Positions 31,884 through 39,857 of a DNA stretch of 63,426 bases are shown in pieces (positions within the stretch are counted from its first letter, which is position 1; every line of letters starts with the position of its first letter). The translations under genes and the position numbers were made by a program. The stretch is from positions 1 to 63,426 of the forward strand of contig JANNXY010000034.1 of the NCBI GenBank assembly GCA_031409775.1. Reading direction: 5' to 3'. Source of the DNA: JANNXY01 sp031409775. GTDB lineage: Bacteria > Patescibacteriota > Minisyncoccia > Phycocordibacterales > CAIZIN01. A model generated the notes under the pieces. That model saw only the letters and a list, made by a program, of their open reading frames with translations. It was not told where the DNA came from and did no database searches.

Positions 31884-33833
31884 ATGACTCATCTAGATAG
31901 CCTCAACGAAAAGCAAAAAGAAGCGGTCCTCCAGACGGAAGGACCGCTTCTGGTACTAGCGGGTGCCGGGGCCGGCAAGACCAAGATGCTTACTCATCGT
32001 ATTTTACATTTGATCAAAAACGGCGTGGCTCCGCGCTCGATTCTCGCCATCACATTTACCAACAAAGCAGCCAAGGAAATGCGCGAAAGGGTATACAAAC
32101 TAATTCACGAAGATCATGAATTAAATTTGCCATTAGCGTTTCATCAAAAAAATTCAGATGTGCCTTTCGTTAGTACATTTCACGCTTTGGGCGTGCATAT
32201 AATCAGAGAACAGAGCCAATTGCTCGGCCTGACACGCAACTTCACAATATTTGACAAGCAGGACGGTAGGCGCGCCGCCAAAGAAGCTGTGGTCAAAGCC
32301 CAACTCGATCCCAAGATCTATGACCCAACCAAGTTCCTCGGAATGATATCGCGAGAGAAGAGCAACATGGTAACACTCGATAAATACCTCGCGAACAACA
32401 GTGGTGACTACATGCACAACATACTCGCAGAGGTCTGGAAGCATTACGAAGCTATTCTGAAGAATGAAAAAGCTCTCGACTTCGATGACTTATTGCTCAA
32501 GACCGCTATGCTTCTAGAAAGCAACGAAACCGTCCGCAAATACTATCAATCAATCTGGAAATATATCCACGTCGACGAATACCAAGATACCAACAGAGTT
32601 CAGTACAAAATAGCAGATATACTTTCAGCAGAGAGTCGTAATATTTGTGTGGTGGGTGATATAGACCAAAATATTTATTCTTGGAGAGGAGCTGATATTA
32701 AAAATATTATCAATTTCGAAAAAGACTACCTTGGTGCAAAGATAGTATTGCTCGAAGAAAACTACAGGTCCACCCAGATCATACTCACAGCAGCCAACGA
32801 AATTATAAAGAAAAATACAAATAGACGAGAAAAGAATCTGTTTACCCGTAATGGTGAAGGCAGCAAGATAAAAATGATCATGGCTTATGATGAGAATGAC
32901 GAAGCGAGGCTAATCGGCGAGAATATCCAGACCATCATAGACTCCGGAACCAACCCTAGTGAGATATGTATACTATATAGAGCGAATTTCCAATCCCGTG
33001 TACTCGAGGAGTCGATGCTCCGTCGCAGTATCCCGTACCAGGTACTCGGCACCAAATTCTTTGAGCGCAAGGAAATCAAGGACATCATCGCATACATCCG
33101 AGCAGCTATGAACCCCGAGAGTCTAGGGGATTTGAAAAGGATCATCAACGAACCAGCTCGTGGACTGGGCAAGGTAACTGTGCTCAAGGTTATGTCTAAT
33201 CAGGCTCATGAATTACCTATTGCTACTCAGAGGAAGGTTAGCGACTTTATGTCATTGCTTAGAGAAATCAAGGAGGTTGCAGAACGTGAGCGTCCATCCA
33301 AAGTTGTCCAATTCATCCTCAGCGCTTCGGGGATGGAAGAGGCTTATGAACATGACGGACTCGAAGGCGAAGAAAGGCTCGAGAATGTGAGAGAGCTCGT
33401 AACCCTCGCCACCAAATACGACGCTATGCCCCAGGACGAAGGCCTAGAGAAAATGCTCGAGGAGGCCGCGCTCGCATCGGACCAAGACGAGATCAAAGAC
33501 AACCGAGACGCAGTGAAACTCATGACCATTCACGCTTCCAAAGGACTAGAATTCGAATATGTATTTATATCGGGGCTTGAGCAGGGATTGTTCCCACATG
33601 CAGGCCATGGCGAGAAGGACAGAGACGAGGAGGAAGAGAGGAGACTATTCTATGTCGCACTCACGAGAGCAAAGAAAGCTCTATATCTATCATTTGCCAA
33701 CATGCGTACCATATTTGGCCAGAGGCAGATCAACGTCCAGTCAGAGTTCCTCGGAGATATCAGCGAAGATCTCATGGATCGGGAAGAACGCCCCACATCC
33801 CAGAGCGCCAAGGATATTTTTATTGACTTCTAG
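31884..33833 (+). CDS. pcrA: UvrD/PcrA-type superfamily 1 helicase
   Basis: 649 aa from the ATG at 31884 (THLDSLNEKQKEAVLQ, the usual UvrD start); an upstream in-frame codon lies inside the PIN gene. Motifs: Walker A LVLAGAGAGKTKMLTHRI (26-33), motif Ia ITFTNKAAKEMRERV, motif II HVDEYQDTN, motif III VGDIDQNIYSWRGAD, motif IV ILEENYRS-like LEENYRSTQIIL, motif V TIHASKGLEFEYVFISGLE, motif VI RRLFYVALTRAK. A 3'-5' helicase for repair and replication restart. It follows the VapBC-like pair closely. Confidence 0.94.
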   Translation: MTHLDSLNEKQKEAVLQTEGPLLVLAGAGAGKTKMLTHRILHLIKNGVAPRSILAITFTNKAAKEMRERVYKLIHEDHELNLPLAFHQKNSDVPFVSTFHALGVHIIREQSQLLGLTRNFTIFDKQDGRRAAKEAVVKAQLDPKIYDPTKFLGMISREKSNMVTLDKYLANNSGDYMHNILAEVWKHYEAILKNEKALDFDDLLLKTAMLLESNETVRKYYQSIWKYIHVDEYQDTNRVQYKIADILSAESRNICVVGDIDQNIYSWRGADIKNIINFEKDYLGAKIVLLEENYRSTQIILTAANEIIKKNTNRREKNLFTRNGEGSKIKMIMAYDENDEARLIGENIQTIIDSGTNPSEICILYRANFQSRVLEESMLRRSIPYQVLGTKFFERKEIKDIIAYIRAAMNPESLGDLKRIINEPARGLGKVTVLKVMSNQAHELPIATQRKVSDFMSLLREIKEVAERERPSKVVQFILSASGMEEAYEHDGLEGEERLENVRELVTLATKYDAMPQDEGLEKMLEEAALASDQDEIKDNRDAVKLMTIHASKGLEFEYVFISGLEQGLFPHAGHGEKDRDEEEERRLFYVALTRAKKALYLSFANMRTIFGQRQINVQSEFLGDISEDLMDREERPTSQSAKDIFIDF

Positions 33834-33844
33834 ATTTAAGGTGC

Positions 33845-34060
33845 TATACTAGTTGTAGTTCTTTCGAATTTCCTTGGTTGGGGCGTCCGGTGCATAATGT
33901 CCAGTGTGGACTGCAGCCACATCCGTTGGCACACACATTTTTGCGCCGGCGCTTTCCCTTGTTTGTTGATGATGACAGCTCCCTGCAGTCGGTGGAACCG
34001 ACTGCAGGGATGCATGCCAATTTCGCTCACCCCTCTATATGTTGTGGGTGAGTTTTGATT
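33845..34060 (+). ncRNA. Candidate structured RNA or leader between the helicase gene and rsmA
   Basis: A promoter-like TATACT (33845-33850) and an intrinsic terminator (CTCACCC 34026-34032 with GGGTGAG 34046-34052, then TTTT) bracket about 190 nt without an ORF. Inside are a perfect 14-bp hairpin (33980-33993 with 33997-34010, GGA loop) and CCGGTGC/GCGCCGG pairing. GACTGCAG at 33909-33916 could pair instead with CTGCAGTC at 33983-33990, opening that hairpin. rsmA starts 21 nt past the terminator, so either an independent small RNA or a transcription attenuator of rsmA fits. Confidence 0.5.
34026..34060 (+). terminator. Intrinsic terminator immediately before rsmA
   Basis: 7-bp stem CTCACCC/GGGTGAG, 13-nt loop, TTTTGATTT tail. 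It lies inside the longest rsmA frame, which argues for the internal ATG at 34081 as the rsmA start. Confidence 0.65.
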
Positions 34061-34080
34061 TAGGAGAAATTTTATTTAAT

Positions 34081-34872
34081 ATGTACGCAAAGAAATCATT
34101 GGGCCAAAACTTCCTCCTCTCTAGAGCTCCGATTCACAAGATGATCGGTGAATGTTTGGTTACACGCTCTGACACCGTGCTCGAGATCGGCCCCGGCAAA
34201 GGAATACTTACCCGAGAGCTACTAGCAACCGGTGCCAGAGTGATCGCGGTAGAGAAAGATGACCTACTCATACCAATACTCCACGAGACATTTAAATCTG
34301 AAACAGATTCAGGTCAGCTTAATCTAATTCATGGGGATATTTTAAACCTTTCAACTTCTAACTTACAACTAACAACTAATTCCTATAAACTAATTGCCAA
34401 CATCCCATACTACATAACCGGTGAGATCATCCGCAAATTCCTCGAGTCAGATAACCAACCATCCTGCATGGCACTGCTGGTACAGAAAGAAGTTGCAGAG
34501 AGAATAGTAGCGAGGGATGCCAAAGAAAGCATATTGTCCATAAGTGTCAAAGCATATGGAACTCCGTCGTATGGTGGCACCGTGAAGAAAACATCATTTA
34601 GACCAATCCCCAACGTAGACTCTGCGGTGATAGTGGTAAAGAATATAAATAAAAAGAATTTCGTAAATGTAACAGAGAAGGAGTTTTTCAAATTTGTTAA
34701 AACTGGATTCGCTCACAAGAGGAAGCAACTCGGTAGCAATCTGAAAGAATTGATTTCTGCAGAAGGTTTAGAGAAATTAAATATAAATCCCAAGGTTAGA
34801 GCGGAGGATTTGAAATTGAAAGATTGGCTAGCTATTTCAGAGATGTGCCAACACCGGGCAGGAACGGTATAG
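34081..34872 (+). CDS. rsmA: 16S rRNA adenine dimethyltransferase RsmA (KsgA)
   Basis: 263 aa from the ATG at 34081 (MYAKKSLGQNFL, the canonical start). It dimethylates the two adjacent adenines in helix 45 of 16S rRNA using SAM. Motifs: GQNFL, SAM-binding VLEIGPGKGILTREL (33-47), acidic VIAVEKD, GDIL, and the catalytic NIPYYIT (107-113), then FRPIPNVDSAVIV and FAHKRKQLGSNLK. The end overlaps the convergent secreted-protein gene by 41 nt. Confidence 0.95.
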   Translation: MYAKKSLGQNFLLSRAPIHKMIGECLVTRSDTVLEIGPGKGILTRELLATGARVIAVEKDDLLIPILHETFKSETDSGQLNLIHGDILNLSTSNLQLTTNSYKLIANIPYYITGEIIRKFLESDNQPSCMALLVQKEVAERIVARDAKESILSISVKAYGTPSYGGTVKKTSFRPIPNVDSAVIVVKNINKKNFVNVTEKEFFKFVKTGFAHKRKQLGSNLKELISAEGLEKLNINPKVRAEDLKLKDWLAISEMCQHRAGTV

Positions 34873-35188
34873 GCCCAGTCACTGTCCCAAGAGCTGGGAT
34901 AGCTGTATTACCTAGTACACATACTCCTCCGAAGAAGGCCGTACCTATAATACTATTCCCTGGAAGCCACACATTGTAGTACTGGTTGAGGCGAGATATC
35001 TTGGGATCATAAATTATAGGTATAACGGTTTTGTATAGTAGGTCTAGCTCGTATATAAGCGTACTACCATCATTGCAGAATATAACTGATGCGACTCTGC
35101 CTCCGAACGGGAATGATGTCTGTGCATAAGTAAGCTGCGGCAGGACAATTCCTGCAACAAACAGTACCGCAATAAATATTTTCTTCAT
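34832..35188 (-). CDS. Small secreted protein
   Basis: 118 aa. Clear signal peptide (MKKIFIAVLFVAGIVLPQLTYAQ, cleavage probably after YAQ or TYA). The mature part is neutral, rich in Gly/Ile/Pro/Tyr and carries two cysteines (IFCNDG; GGVCVLG) that could form a disulfide. It resembles short secreted proteins found beside pilus/secretion genes in CPR, but no family is recognised. TATAAT lies exactly 6 nt before its ATG. It is divergent from 35219, with only 30 bp between start codons. Confidence 0.65.
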   Translation of the reverse strand: MKKIFIAVLFVAGIVLPQLTYAQTSFPFGGRVASVIFCNDGSTLIYELDLLYKTVIPIIYDPKISRLNQYYNVWLPGNSIIGTAFFGGVCVLGNTAIPALGTVTGPIPFLPGVGTSLK

Positions 35189-35194
35189 TAGTAC

Positions 35195-35211
35195 ATTATA
35201 TCATGTATAAT
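35195..35211. promoter_or_regulatory. Back-to-back -10 boxes of a bidirectional promoter
   Basis: ATTATA (35195-35200; TATAAT on the minus strand) and TATAAT (35206-35211, plus strand) are 5 bp apart. They are spaced 6 and 7 nt from the two divergent start codons at 35188 and 35219. Confidence 0.6.
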
Positions 35212-35218
35212 TACATAC

Positions 35219-36181
35219 ATGAGCAACAGATCTAGTCCGAGCAAGAAAGTAGTAGCATTGGGTATCGTATGCCTATCGGTGCTTTCTGCTGTTGCGATAT
35301 ACAAATGGCTTCCTAGATACGAACCAGAGAACCCTATACTTACAACTATCAGTCCGGACTTGACCCTATCTATCACTGCCACCCAGACTGACAGGGACAG
35401 TGACGGTGACGGACTACTCGACTGGCAGGAGGGTCTGTGGGGAACCAATCCCCAGGAGAAGGATTCTGACAATGACAAGACCCCTGACGGTGCAGAGGTA
35501 CAAGCAGGCCGGAACCCTACACTAGCAGGACCAGATGACTTGCAGGCCACGTCATCGCTCGCAGCGGGGTTGTTCCCAGACAGCGTTGCCCAGGGATTCG
35601 ACAACAGTCTGTCTGGCAATATCACCAAAGAGATGTTTTATTCATTTATAAATACCAAACAGGACCGAGGTATCGCATTTAGTACCGAAGATATCACACA
35701 GATCACATCCGAGCTCACAGCGAGCGCAGAGAATAGCCGTGTAACATTTGAGAAATACTCCCTAGACTCCATAGGCACATTCCCAGATAGCGACCTAGAA
35801 AGGGCAGAGGAGTATGGTGACAAATTCGCACAGATATATATAGATACGGAACAGAAACTAAACAAGCTCTCCAACGATGATATAGAATCAATCCTCCGAG
35901 AGCAGATAGCACTGGCCAAGAGCCTGTCTATACTATATGTCCCACAGTCACTACAGAGATCCCACGCCCAGATAGTAAACGACACATACAACGCTGGAGT
36001 TATCTACGAAATCCTCAGTAATTATGAGAATGACCCCATAAAGGCGATAGTCGCCGTAAAGAGCCTACGGGCTATAGAGGAGCGCAAAGTCGAGCTGTTT
36101 ACAACTATAGCCAATTATTTCCGCCGAAATGCTATAATTTTCACTAATCCTACCACCAAAGCATTATGGGAAAATTTTTAA
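35219..36181 (+). CDS. Membrane-anchored protein with calcium-binding repeats
   Basis: 320 aa. Signal anchor (VVALGIVCLSVLSAVAIYKW), then two acidic loops of thrombospondin-type-3/dockerin style: DRDSDGDGLLDWQEG (58-72) and DSDNDKTPDGAE (82-93), expected to bind Ca2+. The remaining about 200 residues are helical, with acidic repeats (DLERAEEYGDKFAQIYIDTEQKLNKLSNDDIESIL). It begins the secretion/pilus-like cluster. The gene overlaps the next one by 16 nt. A surface or periplasm-facing role is likely. Confidence 0.75.
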   Translation: MSNRSSPSKKVVALGIVCLSVLSAVAIYKWLPRYEPENPILTTISPDLTLSITATQTDRDSDGDGLLDWQEGLWGTNPQEKDSDNDKTPDGAEVQAGRNPTLAGPDDLQATSSLAAGLFPDSVAQGFDNSLSGNITKEMFYSFINTKQDRGIAFSTEDITQITSELTASAENSRVTFEKYSLDSIGTFPDSDLERAEEYGDKFAQIYIDTEQKLNKLSNDDIESILREQIALAKSLSILYVPQSLQRSHAQIVNDTYNAGVIYEILSNYENDPIKAIVAVKSLRAIEERKVELFTTIANYFRRNAIIFTNPTTKALWENF

Positions 36182-37965
36182 GTATCTTTTTAATACTGAT
36201 TTTATTTGCAGCTACTCTGCAGGTTAATGCTCAGACCACATCTGTGAAGCCATCTACCAACGCACAAGTGCAAGGGTTTACTAACGGTGCTACAAGTGGT
36301 AATTCTTCTAACAATGCTTTCGGTAATGCTGCGGCAGATGCTGTTGGTTGTGGAGCAGGACAACTCGTAGCAGGGTTAGCCAGGAATGGTGTATCTGCGG
36401 TAGTAGGATCAGTCAAAGGCTCCGCAACGAACGCCATAACAAGCCAGCTCAATGTTACCCGCGTGCCAACACAGGATGCTGATACACCAGCTATCCGTGA
36501 CGACAATGCCAAGTCTACTGGCAAAGAAACAGGTGGAGGGTCACCGACACTTACAGGATCGGTAGCGGGTGCATTCGACCTACCGTCATGGGACTCGGTT
36601 GGATACTGTCTGGCGAATGCTGCTATCCACTATGTTACACAGTCGACAGTCAACTGGATCAACTCAGGCTTCAAGGGTAGCCCAGCGTTTGTAGACAACC
36701 CGGAACAGTTCTTCATAGGCATTGCGGACCAGGAGGCGGGAGGGTTTATCGAGGAGCTCGGTCTAGGGTTCCTATGTACAGAATTCTCGCCCAAAGTCCG
36801 CATCGCTCTGGTAAACGACTATATGAAGAGCACCAACGGTGTCCCGTACAAGAACCGCGCCTCCTGCACCATGACGAATGCTGTAAACAATGTGGAGAAA
36901 ATCTCTGCAGATTTCCAACGTGGTGACTTGAGCTCATATGTAGAATACGTAGGCAACCCAGCCAACCGTGCAGCATCATCCTACCTCATGGCACATGACG
37001 AGCTCAACAGACGTGTGAGTGTGAACCAGGGTAGGGCCAATTTCGAGTTACGCACGACAGACTTCCTTAGTTTCAAGAAATGCGAAGACGTAACCAACAA
37101 AACAACAGGTAAAACCGAGCAGAGGAATTGTCGCACATACGGCCCCGGCAAGGTTATCGAGGACGAGCTCAACAACGCCCTCGGTGCCAAATACGATCGT
37201 CTAGCTATTGCAGACGAGTTCGACGAAGTTGTAACAGCACTTATAAATCAGCTTATAAAGACAGCACTGAGCGAGGTTCTGTCAGATGACAGTGGCTCAT
37301 CTAACTCATCTAATGACAGATTCAAAACTGATTCAGATAGCAACTCGAACTCAAACACCAATTCAAATACGAACAACAACTCACAACCAACCACTGTAGT
37401 AGATGGATCGACAACCGGTGGAACCCCCACCGAGCGTGTGATCACAGCTACCTGTACAACAGATGTAGTAGCGAGCACCCAGGTAGGCAAGCCTGTTACA
37501 TTTACCGCTAGACCGCGTGGTGGAGCAGTGAACCAGGACTACACCTACGAATGGCTGGATGTTCCAGATGCCAGGCAACATACTACGGACAACCAGCTCG
37601 TAACGTATTTCCAGTCCCCAACCACAGCAACACTCATGCGTGTACGGGTTACATCTGCCGGCAAGCGTGCTATCGCCACATGCCCAACACTCACTATCGC
37701 TCCCGCTGACCCCATAGTAGCGAGCTGCAAACCCAGCACAACCAATGCCAAAAAGGTCACCGAAACAGTCACCTGGACAGCACAGGCTACAGGAGGCAAC
37801 GGTCAGTATGTATACAACTGGTCTGGCGAAGGTCTCGATAACAAGACCGGTTCATCCACAACAACGATATATGATACCAAAGGCGACAAGACTGCATTTG
37901 TCCAGGTTATCTCCGGTGCCGAATCCATCGATGTCACTTGCAGTGAGACGGTAAAGGTCAAGTAA
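36166..37965 (+). CDS. Secreted protein with Ig/PKD-like C-terminal domains, secretion-locus member
   Basis: 599 aa. Signal peptide (FLSIFLILILFAATLQVNAQ). Residues about 115-370 form a Cys-containing domain (VGYCLANAAIHYVTQSTVNWINSGFKGSPAFVDNPEQFF ... LCTEFSPKVR ... SFKKCEDV...QRNCRTYG). A Ser/Asn repeat linker (DSDSNSNSNTNSNTNNNS) follows, then two beta-sandwich-like repeats beginning VITATCTTDVVASTQVGKPVTFTA and VASCKPSTTNAKKVTETVTWTA, each with conserved Cys. I have the impression that this type of protein accompanies VirB4/VirB6 genes in CPR. It is probably an extracellular part of the apparatus or an adhesin. Confidence 0.7.
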   Translation: MGKFLSIFLILILFAATLQVNAQTTSVKPSTNAQVQGFTNGATSGNSSNNAFGNAAADAVGCGAGQLVAGLARNGVSAVVGSVKGSATNAITSQLNVTRVPTQDADTPAIRDDNAKSTGKETGGGSPTLTGSVAGAFDLPSWDSVGYCLANAAIHYVTQSTVNWINSGFKGSPAFVDNPEQFFIGIADQEAGGFIEELGLGFLCTEFSPKVRIALVNDYMKSTNGVPYKNRASCTMTNAVNNVEKISADFQRGDLSSYVEYVGNPANRAASSYLMAHDELNRRVSVNQGRANFELRTTDFLSFKKCEDVTNKTTGKTEQRNCRTYGPGKVIEDELNNALGAKYDRLAIADEFDEVVTALINQLIKTALSEVLSDDSGSSNSSNDRFKTDSDSNSNSNTNSNTNNNSQPTTVVDGSTTGGTPTERVITATCTTDVVASTQVGKPVTFTARPRGGAVNQDYTYEWLDVPDARQHTTDNQLVTYFQSPTTATLMRVRVTSAGKRAIATCPTLTIAPADPIVASCKPSTTNAKKVTETVTWTAQATGGNGQYVYNWSGEGLDNKTGSSTTTIYDTKGDKTAFVQVISGAESIDVTCSETVKVK

Positions 37966-37974
37966 ATTCCCATT

Positions 37975-38355
37975 ATGAAAGACTTTGACACCTGGAACAA
38001 TCTTAAAAAGAATATAGATCTGATATCAACCACCGTATTCTGTAATAAAAGAGACGTTTGGTGGACCTCACTTGGACTAAACGTAGGTGTAGAAATAGAC
38101 GGAAAAGGTACAAATTTCGAAAGGCCATTTCTAATTATAAAGAAAATAAACAAACATTCTGTATTGGGGATACCACTCCTAAGCAATAAGCCTAAATTTG
38201 TAAATGCAATATCTGTAATTGCAGGGACCAAGGAATCTTTTGTTGTATTTAATCAGATCAAGGTTTTAAGTACGAAAAGACTACTGAGGAAAATTGGTAC
38301 GGTAAGCGAAGATGATTTTAAAAGAATCATTCAAGGACTTCAAGAATGGTTATAA
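37975..38355 (+). CDS. PemK/MazF-like protein without antitoxin
   Basis: 126 aa. The best-preserved member of the local family: N-terminal WNNLKKNIDL, then CNKRDVWWTSLGLNVGVEIDGKGTNFERPFLIIKKIN ('r.vWw.s.G.NvG.E..GK.....RPvlIik'), HSVLGIPLLSNKP, FVVFNQIKVLSTKRLLRKIGTVSEDDF. These are MazF/PemK strands with the RP motif and a Gln-Ile-(R/K) strand. No antitoxin gene adjoins it. It sits 9 nt after a secretion-locus gene and is followed by the paired-hairpin flank. RNase activity is possible but unproven for such orphan members. Confidence 0.75.
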   Translation: MKDFDTWNNLKKNIDLISTTVFCNKRDVWWTSLGLNVGVEIDGKGTNFERPFLIIKKINKHSVLGIPLLSNKPKFVNAISVIAGTKESFVVFNQIKVLSTKRLLRKIGTVSEDDFKRIIQGLQEWL

Positions 38356-38363
38356 ATGCGAAA

Positions 38364-38401
38364 CCCCCTCGCAAGGAGGGGGAATCTCGGAGGCCGAAGC
38401 C
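38364..38401 (+). repeat. Paired-hairpin 3' flank, copy 2
   Basis: CCCCCTC (38364-38370) pairs with GAGGGGG (38376-38382); a second hairpin GGC-CGAA-GCC is at 38392-38401, then an AT-rich run. It has the same layout as copies at 14431 and 43730. Confidence 0.55.
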
Positions 38402-38466
38402 ATAATGTGTATATTATAGTCTCCAGTATAAATTAAGTCAATATACCCACCACCACCATCTACCCT

Positions 38467-38526
38467 CCACCTGTGAATTAAAATAGTATTTATCGCCGTT
38501 TTTCTGATACAATATATGCAATGAAA
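38467..38526 (+). repeat. Promoter repeat, copy A
   Basis: This 60-bp segment (29-bp identical core plus TACAAT -10 box at 38508-38513 and ATGAAA start) matches 39798-39857 at all but three positions. It drives the first NYN gene. Confidence 0.8.
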
Positions 38527-39003
38527 GATACTATCGCCTATATCGATGCTTCTAACCTAAGGTTTGGAATTGAGCAAAGTAGCTGGGAAATGGACTATAA
38601 ATCATTTAGGTCTTGGCTACGTGATAAGTTTGGTGTAAATAAGGCAATACTATTTATGGGTTTGGTTCCTGAATATGCCGACCTGTATAATTCTCTCCAA
38701 AGTATGGGTTATGATATTTCATTTAAGCCTACAATTAAAGGCTACAATGGTAAAACCAAGGGGAATGTGGATGGTGAACTAATACTTCAAATTAGCAAAG
38801 ATTACTATGAAAGCAGTGCTGCTTCGGTAGTTCTAGTTTCTGGAGACGGGGATTATCACTGTATCGTAGAGTTTTTAAAGGAAAAAGGGGTTCCAGTTAC
38901 GATAATCTCCCCAAACGAAAAGTATTTATCGCTTTTGCTTAAAAGAACCAATGTTCCTATCGTTATACTTGATCAATTTAAAGAGAAACTAAAGAGGAAA
39001 TAG
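38521..39003 (+). CDS. NYN-domain nuclease-like protein 1
   Basis: 160 aa. NYN acidic motifs: TIAYIDASNLRFGIE (IDASN), GNVDGELILQISKDYYES (Asp before the Leu-rich helix) and SVVLVSGDGDYHCIVEFLKEKGVPVTIIS (SGDGDY). It lacks the Arg/Pro tail of the 12878 relative. The promoter and first codons (ATGAAA) are identical to those of the VirB6-like gene, so it reads as an insertion behind a copied promoter. A long hairpin terminator follows at 39013-39054. Confidence 0.85.
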   Translation: MKDTIAYIDASNLRFGIEQSSWEMDYKSFRSWLRDKFGVNKAILFMGLVPEYADLYNSLQSMGYDISFKPTIKGYNGKTKGNVDGELILQISKDYYESSAASVVLVSGDGDYHCIVEFLKEKGVPVTIISPNEKYLSLLLKRTNVPIVILDQFKEKLKRK

Positions 39004-39012
39004 CCATAAATG

Positions 39013-39054
39013 AAAAGGCCCTCGGGTATGCCGTGACATACCAGAGGTCCTTTT
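39013..39054 (+). terminator. Hairpin terminator of NYN gene 1
   Basis: The arms AAAAGG...GGGTATG and CATACC...TCCTTTT form a long stem with a few mismatches, followed by TTTTCTTGTTT. Confidence 0.7.
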
Positions 39055-39112
39055 CTTGTTTATACATACATAATATCAAACTTATTTCAGGTGTCAAATA
39101 AGAAAATCAATC

Positions 39113-39149
39113 CCACCTGTGAATTAAAATAGTATTTATCGCCAGTTTT
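39113..39149 (+). repeat. Promoter repeat, copy B (truncated)
   Basis: It carries the same 29-bp core (CCACCTGTGAATTAAAATAG and the following 9 bp) and the next 8 bp, but stops before the -10 box. It overlaps the stop codon of the inverted NYN gene 2 at 39148-39150. Confidence 0.75.
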
Positions 39150-39690
39150 AAGCCTTAAATAATTCCAGCTGATCATTTGATAACAAGATTCGATAGTCGC
39201 TTTCTTTGATCATACCGAGAGATGGCTCACTAGAAAATCCAACGTATTCTACAATTTTCCCTTTCGATCTAATGTACTTTACTGCCGGGATTAAATCTGT
39301 GTCAGAACTTACAATTACCGCAATATCGAAATTTTCCTCCACCGCACCAATCACCAAATCTATAGCTATTTGTACATCCACACCTTTTTCTCTAATTTTG
39401 TTATCGTAAACAATTCTTCCTCTTTTGACTTGGTAACCATCATTTTCTAAGCCGCTGAGGAGTTTCTGCTGGCTTTCCACCATCTTTTGACTTTTATCGC
39501 TCTTGTCATGGTTTCTCACTATACCAATGTAATAGTTTCTATAAATAACATTTCCGCCTCTAGCTAGAAACTTGGCAAATTTAATGTAATCAAATCTCGT
39601 CCCTTTGGCAAAAACCCCACTCTGCCTTATTCTCTGGTAGAAATTGCCGCCGTCAATAAATATTGCCACCTTCTTTCCTGAATTATCCAT
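39148..39690 (-). CDS. NYN-domain (LabA/DUF88-like) protein 2
   Basis: 180 aa. The LabA-like signature is strong: KVAIFIDGGNFYQRI (IDGGN), EKGVDVQIAIDLVIGA (Asp pair) and DIAVIVSSDTDLIPAVKYIRSKGKIVEYVG (SSDTDL), ending SEPSLGMIKESDYRILLS. These proteins are RNase-fold; the best-studied relatives act in regulation. It is inverted relative to its neighbours and lies between promoter-repeat copies B and C. It differs greatly from NYN protein 1, so the pair did not arise by tandem duplication of one gene. Confidence 0.88.
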   Translation of the reverse strand: MDNSGKKVAIFIDGGNFYQRIRQSGVFAKGTRFDYIKFAKFLARGGNVIYRNYYIGIVRNHDKSDKSQKMVESQQKLLSGLENDGYQVKRGRIVYDNKIREKGVDVQIAIDLVIGAVEENFDIAVIVSSDTDLIPAVKYIRSKGKIVEYVGFSSEPSLGMIKESDYRILLSNDQLELFKA

Positions 39691-39720
39691 TCTCTGTATT
39701 TTATCACAGGATAAACAAAA

Positions 39721-39748
39721 CCACCCTTACTCTCGCGAGTAGGGGTGG
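39721..39748 (+). terminator. Hairpin between NYN gene 2 and the VirB6-like gene
   Basis: CCACCC-T-TACTC pairs with GAGTA-GGGGTGG around TCGC. No clean T-tract follows. It may be the 3' hairpin of an inserted unit. Confidence 0.45.
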
Positions 39749-39797
39749 TGGTGTTAATAAATACATTATACACAACCCCCAGATTCATGCAAATACT

Positions 39798-39857
39798 CCA
39801 CCTGTGAATTAAAATAGTATTTATCGGCAGTTTTCTGATACAATATATGCAATGAAA
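39798..39857 (+). repeat. Promoter repeat, copy C
   Basis: 60 bp matching copy A (38467-38526), including the -10 TACAAT and ATGAAA. It is the native promoter position of the VirB6-like gene. Confidence 0.8.
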
